Positions 24,375 through 33,660 of a DNA stretch of 64,000 nt are shown here, one piece after another. Under the pieces are notes generated by a model. That model saw nothing but the letters and a program-made list of their open reading frames with translations, ran no database searches and was not told where the DNA came from. The DNA comes from Levilactobacillus enshiensis (GTDB lineage Bacteria > Bacillota > Bacilli > Lactobacillales > Lactobacillaceae). The position numbers were made by a program, and so were the translations under genes. The stretch is taken from NCBI RefSeq assembly GCF_007115095.1, contig NZ_SULH01000001.1:124001-188000 (forward strand), written 5' to 3'. How positions within the stretch are numbered: position 1 is the first letter of the stretch; each line of letters begins with the position of its first letter.

Positions 24375-24695
24375 ATGGCAAAGAAACAAACCGCTGGTCG
24401 GGATAACTTGGGTGATTTTGCCCCTAAATTTGCGGAACTGAACGATGATGTCTTATTTGGTCAAGTGTGGTCACGCGAAGATAAATTGTCTGCGCACCAA
24501 CGCAGTCTCATTACAATCTCTGCGCTGATTTCTGCCGGCAACTTTGAGCAGCTACCAGCACATTTGAAAATTGGTAAGGGCAATGGGATTACCAAGGATG
24601 AGATTGCGGAAGTGATTACGCACCTGTCCTTCTATGTGGGCTGGCCTAAGGCTTGGTCGGCATTCAACATTGCTAAGGAAATATTTACGGATTAA
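24375..24695 (+). CDS. Carboxymuconolactone decarboxylase (CMD) family protein
   Basis: A 106-residue all-helical CMD protein (KLSAHQRSLITISALISAGNFEQLPAHLKIGKGNGITKDEIAEVITHLSFYVGWP). The AhpD-type CxxC is absent (SALISAG), so it is not a peroxidase partner; it matches the decarboxylase-like branch with conserved His and Glu. ATG 24375 is 8 bp from AGGAGG; ATG 24369 is too near. Last gene of the MerR-cupin-CMD operon, 12 bp after the cupin; a terminator follows. Confidence 0.88.
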   Translation: MAKKQTAGRDNLGDFAPKFAELNDDVLFGQVWSREDKLSAHQRSLITISALISAGNFEQLPAHLKIGKGNGITKDEIAEVITHLSFYVGWPKAWSAFNIAKEIFTD

Positions 24696-24714
24696 GTAAA
24701 ATGAATATGAAATG

Positions 24715-24752
24715 AGCGGGGATGCGGGAAAATACCGGGTCACCGCTTTTTT
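24715..24752 (+). terminator. Terminator of MerR-cupin-CMD operon
   Basis: AGCGG pairs with CCGCT, with an inner CGG/CCG stem, followed by TTTTTT. Confidence 0.65.
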
Positions 24753-24913
24753 GTGCTACTGGAATCGGGTTGGTTGACGCTGTGTTGCCGATTAAACTAA
24801 CTCTTTTTCCCAATTGTGTCCCTCGCTGTCGAGAAGAACCGGGCTTATAATGAAATTAATGTGGTGGCTGAAATTGATGCCAAAGTTTTAGAACGAAAGG
24901 AGTTTTTAGACGG

Positions 24914-26047
24914 ATGAAATTACATCGGGTCATGATTGGGTTAGCTGGTGTGGTGCTCGTTAGTGGTTTAGTGTTGGGGATAAACAGCTTAACGACTAAG
25001 CCAACGACGGCAGAGGCCGCTTCGGCGACAACCCTTTACAAACAGTGGCGGAAGGTCTACGTTGGCGGCAAGACGCAGAAATATGTCAAGAGTAACAACG
25101 GTCAGGGGACAACGACTGCGCTGTCCGAGGGCCAAGGATATGGTATGCTTGCAACCGTATTGGCAGCTAAGAAGGGCGTGAAGAATACTCATACCACCTT
25201 TAATCAGATGTACAAGTATTATCGCGCACACCAGGTTTCTAGCAAGGTTCCGTTGATGGCTTGGCAACAAACCAAGCGTTCGGGTAAGATGACCAGCGTA
25301 GGGTCCCAGAAGAACAGTGCGACGGATGGCGACCTGGATATTGCTTATGCATTGATTTTGGCAGATAAGCAGTGGGGCAGTAAGGGCGTTAACTATCGGC
25401 AAGCTGCTAAGAGCCTGTTGACGGCCATCAAGAGTCGAGAAATCAATCAGACCACATACTTGCCAACAATGGGCAACTGGGCGACGTCGAGCTATGATGT
25501 TAGCAAGTTACGAACGGCGGATTTGATGACTGGTTACTTTAAGACGTTTGCCAAGTACACCCACGATGGGACTTGGACTAAAGTGGCCAATCGCAGTCGA
25601 ACAGCCGTCAAAAAGCTGAGTGCCCGGCATAAGACTGGGTTGTTTCCCGACTTTATTTTTGTGACTGGAAGTGGGTTGAAGCTAAAAGCGGTGCCCGCTT
25701 ACAGTATTGAATCAGGGACTGACAATCAAGTCGGTTACAATGCTTGTCGGGTACCTTGGCGACTAGGACAGACTTACAAAATTAGTAAGGATGCTACAAC
25801 CAAAAAGGCGTTGCAGAAACAATTGACCTTCTATAATCGAAAAAAGAAAATCACAGCAGTCTACACGTTGGGCGGCAAGGCCGTTAACAACTACGTCAAC
25901 ACCGCGTTTACGGCACCGGTTAATTACGGCGCCAAGGTGCTGAAGCAAACGGCGCTCCAGAAAAAAACAGCTAAGCAATTGCCAAGCAGCATTGAGAAAC
26001 AAAACTACTTTTCCGCAACACTACAGGTTGTTACTGCGTTGTCGTAA
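24914..26047 (+). CDS. Secreted glycoside hydrolase family 8 (endoglucanase/chitosanase type)
   Basis: A 377-residue protein with signal peptide (hydrophobic 6-23, cleavage near AEA at 35). GH8 hallmarks: catalytic acid Glu72 in LSEGQGYGM, and ATDGDLDIAYAL with Asp138/Asp140. The later YNACRVPWRLG segment is also typical. It should hydrolyse a beta-1,4-glycan (cellulose, lichenan, chitosan or an exopolysaccharide) with inversion. Members of this size without a carbohydrate module are common in lactobacilli and may act on the cell's own surface glucan. It is monocistronic and neighbours two other secreted enzymes on the other strand. Confidence 0.9.
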   Translation: MKLHRVMIGLAGVVLVSGLVLGINSLTTKPTTAEAASATTLYKQWRKVYVGGKTQKYVKSNNGQGTTTALSEGQGYGMLATVLAAKKGVKNTHTTFNQMYKYYRAHQVSSKVPLMAWQQTKRSGKMTSVGSQKNSATDGDLDIAYALILADKQWGSKGVNYRQAAKSLLTAIKSREINQTTYLPTMGNWATSSYDVSKLRTADLMTGYFKTFAKYTHDGTWTKVANRSRTAVKKLSARHKTGLFPDFIFVTGSGLKLKAVPAYSIESGTDNQVGYNACRVPWRLGQTYKISKDATTKKALQKQLTFYNRKKKITAVYTLGGKAVNNYVNTAFTAPVNYGAKVLKQTALQKKTAKQLPSSIEKQNYFSATLQVVTALS

Positions 26048-26097
26048 GGGATGAACAGAGCGTAAAAAGAAGAAAGGGGAGTAAAGGGCGATCAGCT

Positions 26098-26176
26098 GCC
26101 CTTTGGCGCACGTTTCGCCAATATAGGTTTGGAGACACAAACGGGGCTGGGACTTTTTGTCTCATGCCCTTTCTTG
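26098..26176 (+). repeat. Repeat R4, copy 1, with terminator hairpin
   Basis: 26098-26151 aligns with 48660-48716 (shared GCACGT, CAATATAG, TTTGGAGAC, CAAACGGG). It leads into GGGCTGGGAC/GTCTCATGCCC and TTTCTT, a possible terminator for the GH8 gene. Confidence 0.55.
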
Positions 26177-26244
26177 TACCCCAAACAGGCAGAGAATGGA
26201 TGCTAATAGGCTATTGGTGCACTCTTTTTTTGCTGATAATGTGA

Positions 26245-26279
26245 CAAAAAAAGAACCCGAGAAAGTCATCTCGGGTCCC
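26245..26279 (-). terminator. Terminator after GH25 gene
   Basis: On the minus strand, a 9-bp stem (GACCCGAGA pairing with TCTCGGGTTC) is followed by seven T. Confidence 0.85.
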
Positions 26280-26294
26280 CATTAAAAGTTAGGT

Positions 26295-27248
26295 TTAGTA
26301 GGTTGAAACGTAAGCTTGGTTAGCAGTGACGTAGTTCCCATTACTTAATTGGAACCGGTAAGCGCCCTTACTATTCTTAGCAACGCCCGTAACGGCTAAC
26401 TTCGTCCCAGTCTTCACCTTGCTAGTCCGCTTATTCTTGGTGAAACTAGTCGAGGTGTATTGGTAGACGGTTTTCTTAGTTTGAATGCCGTTCACACCGG
26501 TTGCCGTTGTGTAGTAATTAGCGGCAGGCGTGGTAGAGTTCGAGTTTGAGCCAGAGAACCAGCTATCAACAACGGAACTGTTCAAGACCTTGTTCAAGTC
26601 AACGTTACCACTGATACCGGCAACGCGTCCCTTGCTGGTGTATTGCCATAGATCGACAGAAGTCCCGGAAACGCTAGGCTTCGTGGAGCTGTACTTGGCA
26701 ATCCAAGTGCCATCAAACTTTGAAAAGTCAAGGTTATTGGAGTTGGCATACCACTCACCAGAGTACATAACCAATGGCTTATCAGTTAAGCTCCGCATCG
26801 TCTTCAACCAGGCGTTAACGTAAGTTTGTTCCTTATTCTTCGCACCTGGCATCCGCTTTTCTTCGTCCAAAGCAAAGAACTTCGTGTGGGAGTTACTCCG
26901 CTTATAGAAATCCTTAGCTTCTTGTTGCGCGTCCTTAACACTTGTAAATTCGGCGAACATGTATTGACCGAATGGCACACCGTGTTTGTAGGCGCCATTT
27001 GCGTTGACAGTACTCTTCGTATCAACCACGTATCCAGGGTCACCGATACTCCCGTGTTGCACCCGGATGATGGCGTACTTTAAGTCCTTAGATGCCTTAC
27101 TCCAGTTAATATTCCCTTGATATTGCGAAATGTCCGCAACTTTATTTCCCGCAGCGCTAGCGGTCGTCGCGTTCAACCCCACGCCAACGGCTAAAGCCGC
27201 AGCGAAAACAGCTAATCCAGCACCCAGTTTGTGTAACGTCTTATGCAT
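26295..27248 (-). CDS. Secreted GH25 lysozyme (N-acetylmuramidase)
   Basis: A 317-residue secreted muramidase. Signal peptide 1-33 ending TASA; GH25 domain about 34-220 with VADISQYQGNINW at the N-terminal catalytic Asp, FALDEEKRM with the paired acidic residues, and the closing VDLWQYTSKGRVAGISGNVDLN. A C-terminal SH3/SLAP-like wall-binding module (about 240-317) ends in QLSNGNYVTANQAYVSTY. It cleaves peptidoglycan MurNAc-GlcNAc bonds, for wall turnover or attack on other bacteria. ATG 27248 is chosen because GAGGAGG is 8-9 bp away; ATG 27257 directly abuts that site. Confidence 0.93.
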   Translation of the reverse strand: MHKTLHKLGAGLAVFAAALAVGVGLNATTASAAGNKVADISQYQGNINWSKASKDLKYAIIRVQHGSIGDPGYVVDTKSTVNANGAYKHGVPFGQYMFAEFTSVKDAQQEAKDFYKRSNSHTKFFALDEEKRMPGAKNKEQTYVNAWLKTMRSLTDKPLVMYSGEWYANSNNLDFSKFDGTWIAKYSSTKPSVSGTSVDLWQYTSKGRVAGISGNVDLNKVLNSSVVDSWFSGSNSNSTTPAANYYTTATGVNGIQTKKTVYQYTSTSFTKNKRTSKVKTGTKLAVTGVAKNSKGAYRFQLSNGNYVTANQAYVSTY

Positions 27249-27485
27249 AGAATACATCCTCCTCAGTCTTTACCATCCATTGTACACGGTCTGGTCGGAT
27301 GGGAGGTTACTACTGGTTTACATTAAGTTACAGTTCGATTGCAAAGCGATGATTGCAAGTCGGTTCGACGTTAAAAAGTCCGCTGCAACAGCAATTGGGG
27401 AAGGGGCATGGTAAACTTAAATTAGTATGCACACAATGACTGATGGGACAAGACGGTCAGGAAGTGAACAAACTAATGGGTGGAA

Positions 27486-27527
27486 ATAAAAAAGCTGTCC
27501 CTTTAAAAAATAAAGGACAGCTTTTTA
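27486..27527 (-). terminator. Terminator after metalloprotease gene (bidirectional)
   Basis: AAAAAGCTGTCC/GGACAGCTTTTT with AAA/TTT-rich centre; T runs at both ends. Confidence 0.85.
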
Positions 27528-27536
27528 CGGAGTTAG

Positions 27537-28466
27537 TTAATGTACGGCGGTGTAAATTTTTAAGGCTAATTTGGCCCGATTCTTGTCGGTCGTTTTGACC
27601 GGGTTATACTTAGAAAGACCGGCAGAAACTTGCTTATAGCTGTAAACGTTGCTACTGCCACTTTCAAAGTACATCAAATCTTTTTTATTGGGCGAATGAT
27701 TCAGGCCCATCACATGACCGAATTCGTGAGCAATGGTGCTGGCGTATTCATACATCCGCCCTTCGCTGGCTAAAGACGTCTTGACTTTAGTGACGTCTTT
27801 CTTCAGTTGATTGTAGGCGGGAAGGGATGTTTCAACGTGGCTGGCTTCCTGATTAAAGAGACTCTGATAATTTTTATCACTGGTCGAGATTCCCTTGGCG
27901 GCTAGATTAGCCTTGGCCTTGGCTTCAATGGTGCTAGAGTAAGTCGTGTAGAAGGAATCGTTCAGTTGGTTGGTCATGGCAATCCCGATGTTTTGGGTTT
28001 CGGCTTGATAGTAAGACCAACGAACTTGGAGTTGCTTCTTGGCTGGCGTCCACCAGGCGTCACTTTGATCACTCTTAGTGGCTTTAGCTTTGGAAACGGA
28101 GAAGGTCAACGTATGATTCTTCTTAGTTCCTTGGGTGAACTGTTTCTTCCCAAGTTTATTGTTCCAGTAGGCCATGGCAACTTTAACACTCTGCTTGAGT
28201 TGTTTATCGCTGGTTTTCACGTAGACCACGGCTTTACCATTCTTCTTCAGTCCCGTTTGGGCATCGAACGCCAGCTTATATTTCTTGCCTAAAGCCTTGG
28301 CGTGCTTCTGGTAATACCCCTTGCTCTTCTTCAACGTCGCAGCTGAAGGATTAACACTGGCCGCCTGAGCGGTGACGGTACTCGTCGTGACGGCGGGCAC
28401 TAGTAATACAGTAGCGGCGGCTAGCGTGAAAAGTGACCGAGCCTTTAAATGGTTTAATCTGCGCAT
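27537..28466 (-). CDS. Secreted matrixin-like zinc metalloprotease
   Basis: A 309-residue secreted metzincin. Signal peptide 1-37 (cleavage near AQAA). The zinc site HEFGHVMGLNH (His247, Glu248, His251, His257) and the downstream Met-turn LMYFESG (Met265) define the metzincin clan; matrixins (M10) fit best. Residues 60-230 form the N-terminal part of the catalytic domain plus a helical insert (KAKANLAAKGISTSDKNYQSLF). The substrate may be surface proteins, mucin or competitor proteins. ATG 28466, with GGGAGG 8 bp upstream. It shares a divergent promoter region with the tag operon. Confidence 0.88.
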   Translation of the reverse strand: MRRLNHLKARSLFTLAAATVLLVPAVTTSTVTAQAASVNPSAATLKKSKGYYQKHAKALGKKYKLAFDAQTGLKKNGKAVVYVKTSDKQLKQSVKVAMAYWNNKLGKKQFTQGTKKNHTLTFSVSKAKATKSDQSDAWWTPAKKQLQVRWSYYQAETQNIGIAMTNQLNDSFYTTYSSTIEAKAKANLAAKGISTSDKNYQSLFNQEASHVETSLPAYNQLKKDVTKVKTSLASEGRMYEYASTIAHEFGHVMGLNHSPNKKDLMYFESGSSNVYSYKQVSAGLSKYNPVKTTDKNRAKLALKIYTAVH

Positions 28467-28628
28467 GATATGAACCTCCCTCAATTCCCCAAAACATTAA
28501 CATTTACAATAGCATAGGCTTTTCACTGATTGGGGTCAAGTGATAAAATTCAAGAAAAAAATGAGGTGCATGGTTACAAGCTACAGCGGTGGTAACGCTT
28601 TCTATAAAATAATAAATAGAACATTTGT

Positions 28629-28657
28629 TTGGGTAACGCGATTGAATCTGGTATAGT
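28629..28657 (+). promoter_or_regulatory. Promoter of the tag-sbcD-sbcC operon
   Basis: TTGGGT (28629-28634), 17-bp spacer, TATAGT (28652-28657). The expected transcript start, about 28664, leaves too short a leader for an ATG at 28674 and so favours the TTG start at 28689. Confidence 0.55.
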
Positions 28658-28688
28658 GAATCTAAAGACAAAAATGGGGGTAACAAAA

Positions 28689-29258
28689 TTGGTTAAACGG
28701 TGTGATTGGGCAACATCTTCTCCGGCGATGCAACGGTATCATGACGAGGAATGGGGCCGTCCGGAACATGACCGGCGCAAGTTATTCGAATTACTATGTT
28801 TAGAGACCTATCAAGCGGGCTTGAGTTGGCAAACGGTGCTGAATAAGCGCACTGCCTTCACCCAGGACTTCTATGATTTTGACCTCCAGCGAGTGGCAGC
28901 GATGACCACAACGGACGTCGAACGCTTGCTCCAAGATGCCAGAATTATTCGTAATCGGCGCAAGTTGGAAGCAACGATCAATAACGCTCAGGTTATCTTA
29001 AACTGGCCAGAGGGAAACTTTGAAACCTGGCTCTGGCACTTTGTTGGTGATCAACCCATTCGGCATCACTTTACTCAGACCAGTGAGATGCCTGGAACCA
29101 CTGATTTAGCTCAGCATATTTCGCGGGAAATGAAGAAGCGGGGACTGAAGTTTGTGGGCCCAACGACGGTTTACTCGTTCTTACAAGCGGCTGGGTTAAT
29201 CAATGATCACCTGATGGATTGCGATTGGGCACCGGAAAATCAGACAAAGAAGGGATAG
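28689..29258 (+). CDS. tag: DNA-3-methyladenine glycosylase I
   Basis: A 189-residue Tag glycosylase that excises 3-methyladenine from alkylated DNA. It keeps the zinc snap: Cys5 (KRCDW), His18 (RYHDEEWG) and the C-terminal His/Cys in NDHLMDCDW. The recognition Glu of FELLCLETYQAGLSW corresponds to E. coli Tag Glu38. TTG 28689 is chosen with GGGGG 8 bp upstream; ATG 28674 is possible. It is 3 bp from sbcD, so alkylation repair is linked to double-strand-end processing. Confidence 0.9.
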   Translation: MVKRCDWATSSPAMQRYHDEEWGRPEHDRRKLFELLCLETYQAGLSWQTVLNKRTAFTQDFYDFDLQRVAAMTTTDVERLLQDARIIRNRRKLEATINNAQVILNWPEGNFETWLWHFVGDQPIRHHFTQTSEMPGTTDLAQHISREMKKRGLKFVGPTTVYSFLQAAGLINDHLMDCDWAPENQTKKG

Positions 29259-29261
29259 AAA

Positions 29262-30398
29262 ATGCGCTTTTTACATACGGCTGATTGGCATATTGGCAAG
29301 AAACTTCATGGGTATGACCTCTTAGCGGAGCAGCGAGATGCGTATGAGCAGATCAAGGCGATTGCGCAGGCAGAACACGTGGATGCAGTCGTGATTGCTG
29401 GCGACTTGTATGACCGGGCATTGCCCAGCGAGTCTGCCGTCACGGCGTTGGATGACATGTTGGTTGATTTGAACCGAAAACAAAGATTCCCATTGTTAGC
29501 GATTAGCGGGAACCATGATTCTGCCGTGCGGTTGGGTTATGGGCAGGAATGGTTTGCCAGCACGGACTTTTATTTGCGGACAAGTCTGGCGGATAGTTTG
29601 AAGCCAATCGTGATGGGGGACACGCAATTTTTCTTATTGCCTTACTTTGAGCCAATTGCGGCGCGCCAGTATTTTCAAGATGACCATATTCGAACCGTCA
29701 ATGAGGCAATGGTCCGTTTAGTTGCGGCGATGCAGAAGCTATTTGATCCGGACAAGAAGCACGTGTTGATTGCCCATTTCTTTGCGGCGGGCAGTCAGCA
29801 TTCGGATTCAGAGACCCAAGTGCAAGTGGGGGGATTAAATGCCGTACCGGTGGACTTACTGGCACCATTTGACTACGTTGCTTTGGGCCATTTACACCGT
29901 AAGGAAGCCTTGCAGAACGAACCGAAGATCAAGTACAGTGGGTCACCACTGAAATTTTCGACCAGTGAGGCGGAAGATACCAAGGGCGTCTGGATTGTGG
30001 ACACGGCTACAGATCCGGTTACGGTAACGTTCAAGCCGCTCAAACCCTTGCATGACCTAGTGGTATTGACTGATAGTTTTGACCATCTTATGGATTTTGA
30101 CCACGCTTATCCGGTAACTCCAGATGATTTTGTGGCAGTGGACCTGACGGATACCACACCGATCAGCAACGTTATGCAGCGGCTTAAGTCACGTTTCCCT
30201 AAGGTTGTCGAACTGCAACGAGTCAACCAACTTGAGGTGGCACAGGCGACGTTAGATGTGAAACAAGTCCAACAAGATCCCTTAACATTGATGACTGGGT
30301 TCTTTGAACAAGCAACGCAGCATGAATTAACAGCGCAGCAACAAGCGTGGGCACAGAGCACGCTCCAAGCGGCGTTAAAGGAGGATGACGCGCAATGA
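29262..30398 (+). CDS. sbcD: Exonuclease SbcCD subunit D
   Basis: A 378-residue Mre11-family nuclease. Metallophosphoesterase motifs are complete: LHTADWHIGKKL (8-17 region), GDLYDRALPS, SGNHDS near 81-86, HFFAAGSQHSD near 171, and ALGHLHRKE near 207. The C-terminal capping domain is present. With SbcC it cuts DNA hairpins and blocked ends. ATG follows tag by 3 bp; the gene overlaps sbcC by 4 bases. Confidence 0.96.
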   Translation: MRFLHTADWHIGKKLHGYDLLAEQRDAYEQIKAIAQAEHVDAVVIAGDLYDRALPSESAVTALDDMLVDLNRKQRFPLLAISGNHDSAVRLGYGQEWFASTDFYLRTSLADSLKPIVMGDTQFFLLPYFEPIAARQYFQDDHIRTVNEAMVRLVAAMQKLFDPDKKHVLIAHFFAAGSQHSDSETQVQVGGLNAVPVDLLAPFDYVALGHLHRKEALQNEPKIKYSGSPLKFSTSEAEDTKGVWIVDTATDPVTVTFKPLKPLHDLVVLTDSFDHLMDFDHAYPVTPDDFVAVDLTDTTPISNVMQRLKSRFPKVVELQRVNQLEVAQATLDVKQVQQDPLTLMTGFFEQATQHELTAQQQAWAQSTLQAALKEDDAQ

Positions 30399-33300
30399 GT
30401 CCAGTCATGTTACACATGGAATATTTTGGGCCCTACCGTGACGAAACGGTTGATTTCAACCGGTTCTCAGCGACCCCACTGTTCTTGATCAGTGGCAAAA
30501 CGGGGAGTGGCAAAACGACTATCTTTGATGGGATGTGCTACGCCTTATTTGATCAGACCTCCGGCGGTGACCGGACGGCACAGGCCATGCGGTCAGATTT
30601 CGCGACATCGGCGGATCAGACGCGGGTCAGTTTTACCTTTACCCATCGAGAACGGCGCTACGAAATTGTTCGTGAGCCTGAACAACTGTTAGATAAGAAG
30701 CGTGGAACTGGGCAACGCAATGTTCCAGCTAGTGTAACACTGACGGTTTTTGAGGGTGAGCAAGAAATCACGCAATTGACGAAAGTAAAGCAGGTGAAGG
30801 ATTACCTGCAAGACTTGTTACAAATGGATGGTCGCCAATTCGCTCAAATCGTGCTCCTACCGCAAGGTCAGTTTCGCCGGTTCTTGGTGGCACCGAGTGA
30901 AGACAAGGCCGCAGTCTTAGAGCAACTCTTTAATACGGAAGTCTTTGCGCGCTGGGCCGCATTACTGAAGTCCAAACTGAGAGAAAATGAGAATGCTAAT
31001 CGGGAGACCGCTGCGACTTTAGACCGCTTGCAAGGCGAATTGAAGTGGACGGAAACGAATTCGAGTCAAGCCACGGCCTTACTTGAAAACCACCAAACAA
31101 CAGAGTTATTAGCTCTCATGGCGACGCAACAGACGACCGTTCAAATCGCCAGTGAGCAGATCAAACAACAGCTCACAACGGCCCAAGCAGAAGTGGCACA
31201 ATTGATACGTCAGGGTATGAGTGAAGATCAATTGGTGCATGACCAACAACAGCTAGGGCAACAACAAAATCAGCGTGAGCAACTGGCTAATCAAGAGGCG
31301 GACATGGACCAGCTGGGACAAGCAATTACTGAGCTGGAGTGGATTCAAGAATTACAGCCGAAATGGCAGGCACGCCAGACTGCGACAATGGCGGTTCAAC
31401 AGCGTCAAGAAGAGCAGAACCAAGCAGCAAAGACAGTCAAAAGCGCTGAACAGGCCTATCAAATGGCAGTTGCTGAGCAACAGCGGTTGGCACCTGTGCA
31501 ACACAAAATTGACCAGGAAAAGGATCAGTTAGCCCGCCAAGCGGCGATTCGACCAGTCTATGAGCGACTAGAAAAATTAGGCCAAGCCCTGACAGATGCT
31601 GAGCAATCTGGGCAACAACGGGCCACGGATTTCAAACAAGCACAACGCAAAGTGGTGGCCAATCAAGCGGCTCAAGATGAGCAGCAGAAAATTGTGGTGC
31701 AGCAGCCAACAGTGTATGCAACCCAGCAAGAATTGACCCAGCGCGCGGGAGATTTACGGGATTGGCGTCATCAGTTAGCAGAGCTACAAGTGACAGCACA
31801 ACAAGTTACCCAGTTAACCCAGCAGGTGACCACGCAAGCCGCTGAAGTGACTGCGGCACAAGGGACAGCGGAGCAACAACGGTCGCTTGCTGAGGAGATA
31901 AACCAGCAGTTCTTAAGGAGTCAAATTGCCAGACTTAGCTCGCAACTAAAAGCGGGGACGCCGTGTCCAGTCTGTGGGGCAACGGAACATCCGCATCCGG
32001 CAGTGACAGCCGTTGCCGAGGTCGCTGAGGAGACCATTAAACAAGCACAGGCCAAAGCGAGTGCGGCTGAGAAAACAGCCAGTGAATTAGCAGCGACGTT
32101 AACACAACGGCAAAATACTTTAGCAGAAAAACGCCATGAGCTAGCCACACAGCTAACGCCTTTACAAAAAAAGCTTAATCAACCGGAGTCGGCGACGTTA
32201 CAAGATCTGGATCAGCAAGTGACCAGCTTGGCAGCGACCTATGCGCATGAGCTGAGGACAAACCAGCAACAACTTGCGGCCATCAAGACCGCGCAGCAAG
32301 ATTTGGACCAATTGACGACTGTGGCAACGACGTTAACGGCGAAGCAAAAAGCGGCAGATGAGGCCAGGCAGGCTGCCCAAAGAGACGTCGATCGGCTGAC
32401 CACACAATTGGCAACCGAGCGTCAACAACTGCCTGAAAATGCGGCCACACTAGCTGAGTTTACGGAACAAGAACAAGCTTTGCAGACGCAGTTACAGGCA
32501 GATCAGAAGCAGTGGCAGGGTGTGACCGACCACGTTCAGCGGACACAAGAGCAAGCGGCGGTAATGAGGACTAAGGCGCAGACGGCCACGATTGAGTATC
32601 AGAAGAGTCAGGAACGATTGCGGACGGACCAAGCTGCCGTTACAGATGCGCTGGCAGGCCATTTTGAAACGGTGACTCCCGCAACGGAGGACCTAATTGA
32701 GGCGCAATTAACGGAATTACCAGGCCTGTCTGGCAAGCGGCAAAGGCTCCAGACTTATCGGACACAAGTGGTGCAGGTAGCGGCAACCATCGATGATTTG
32801 ACCAAACGAATCGCTGGCCGGCCAGCACCCGACCGCGAGGCGACTCAGACAGCCTTAAAAACAACCAATCAGCAAGTTGAAGATTTTCAAGCGCAGTTGC
32901 ATACGTATCAAGACCTTTGGCAACAAAATGAGGTGCGCGTTAAAAAGCTGACGCAGCAAATTGACCAACAAGCGGTGGCTTTGAAGAAGACTGAAGAACT
33001 GACTGAACTGAGTGGCATCGTAAATGGTGATGGGCCGAATAGCAAAGTGGGTTTGGAACGTTATGTGCTTCAGACTTATTTGCGGCAAATTTTACAGGTC
33101 GGAAATTCCCGGCTACAGCAATTGACGAATGGCCGCTACCGTTTTGTCATCGATGAGTCGTCAGCTAGTTATAAGAAAAACTCTGGGTTGGAGATCAACG
33201 TTTATGATGACCATGTTGGCGGTCAACGAAGCGTGCACACGCTCTCTGGTGGTGAAAGCTTTATTGCGTCACTGGCATTGGCATTGGCGCTGGGTGAAGT

Positions 33301-33541
33301 GATTCAACAGACCACGGGGAGTGTTGATGTAGATGCCCTATTTATCGATGAGGGTTTTGGCTCATTGGATGAGGATGCTTTAGAAACAGCACTGGAATCG
33401 CTGGAGACGATTGAAGGGAAGCACCGAATGATTGGCATCATCAGTCATGTGAGCGAATTGCGCGATCAAGTGACGAACCAACTTCAAGTTGTAGCTGGCG
33501 GTAATGGTGAGAGTACCATCAAGTACGTCTCGGAAAACTAA
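30395..33541 (+). CDS. sbcC: Exonuclease SbcCD subunit C (SMC-like ATPase)
   Basis: A 1048-residue Rad50-type ATPase. N-terminal Walker A GKTGSGKTT (34-42), two long Gln-rich coiled coils, a zinc hook CPVCG (Cys524, Cys527) at their tip, and C-terminal signature LSGGESF and Walker B ALFIDEGFGSLD. The Gln content of the coils is very high, a common lactobacillar trait. It holds DNA ends for SbcD. The 4-base overlap (ATGA) implies coupled translation. It is the last gene of the operon; the terminator is about 80 bp further. Confidence 0.96.
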   Translation: MSPVMLHMEYFGPYRDETVDFNRFSATPLFLISGKTGSGKTTIFDGMCYALFDQTSGGDRTAQAMRSDFATSADQTRVSFTFTHRERRYEIVREPEQLLDKKRGTGQRNVPASVTLTVFEGEQEITQLTKVKQVKDYLQDLLQMDGRQFAQIVLLPQGQFRRFLVAPSEDKAAVLEQLFNTEVFARWAALLKSKLRENENANRETAATLDRLQGELKWTETNSSQATALLENHQTTELLALMATQQTTVQIASEQIKQQLTTAQAEVAQLIRQGMSEDQLVHDQQQLGQQQNQREQLANQEADMDQLGQAITELEWIQELQPKWQARQTATMAVQQRQEEQNQAAKTVKSAEQAYQMAVAEQQRLAPVQHKIDQEKDQLARQAAIRPVYERLEKLGQALTDAEQSGQQRATDFKQAQRKVVANQAAQDEQQKIVVQQPTVYATQQELTQRAGDLRDWRHQLAELQVTAQQVTQLTQQVTTQAAEVTAAQGTAEQQRSLAEEINQQFLRSQIARLSSQLKAGTPCPVCGATEHPHPAVTAVAEVAEETIKQAQAKASAAEKTASELAATLTQRQNTLAEKRHELATQLTPLQKKLNQPESATLQDLDQQVTSLAATYAHELRTNQQQLAAIKTAQQDLDQLTTVATTLTAKQKAADEARQAAQRDVDRLTTQLATERQQLPENAATLAEFTEQEQALQTQLQADQKQWQGVTDHVQRTQEQAAVMRTKAQTATIEYQKSQERLRTDQAAVTDALAGHFETVTPATEDLIEAQLTELPGLSGKRQRLQTYRTQVVQVAATIDDLTKRIAGRPAPDREATQTALKTTNQQVEDFQAQLHTYQDLWQQNEVRVKKLTQQIDQQAVALKKTEELTELSGIVNGDGPNSKVGLERYVLQTYLRQILQVGNSRLQQLTNGRYRFVIDESSASYKKNSGLEINVYDDHVGGQRSVHTLSGGESFIASLALALALGEVIQQTTGSVDVDALFIDEGFGSLDEDALETALESLETIEGKHRMIGIISHVSELRDQVTNQLQVVAGGNGESTIKYVSEN

Positions 33542-33623
33542 ACAGTTGTTGTCAGAATAGAACGGCGTTAAGTGGAGTTGACGGCCTTTGATTCCACGCT
33601 TCAGCCATAGACGTTCGGAGCGC

Positions 33624-33660
33624 AAAAAGAGTCCGGGATTTTTGTCCTGGACTCTTTTTT
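33624..33660. terminator. Bidirectional terminator after sbcC
   Basis: AAAAAGAGTCC/GGACTCTTTTTT with an inner GGA/TCC stem. Confidence 0.85.
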
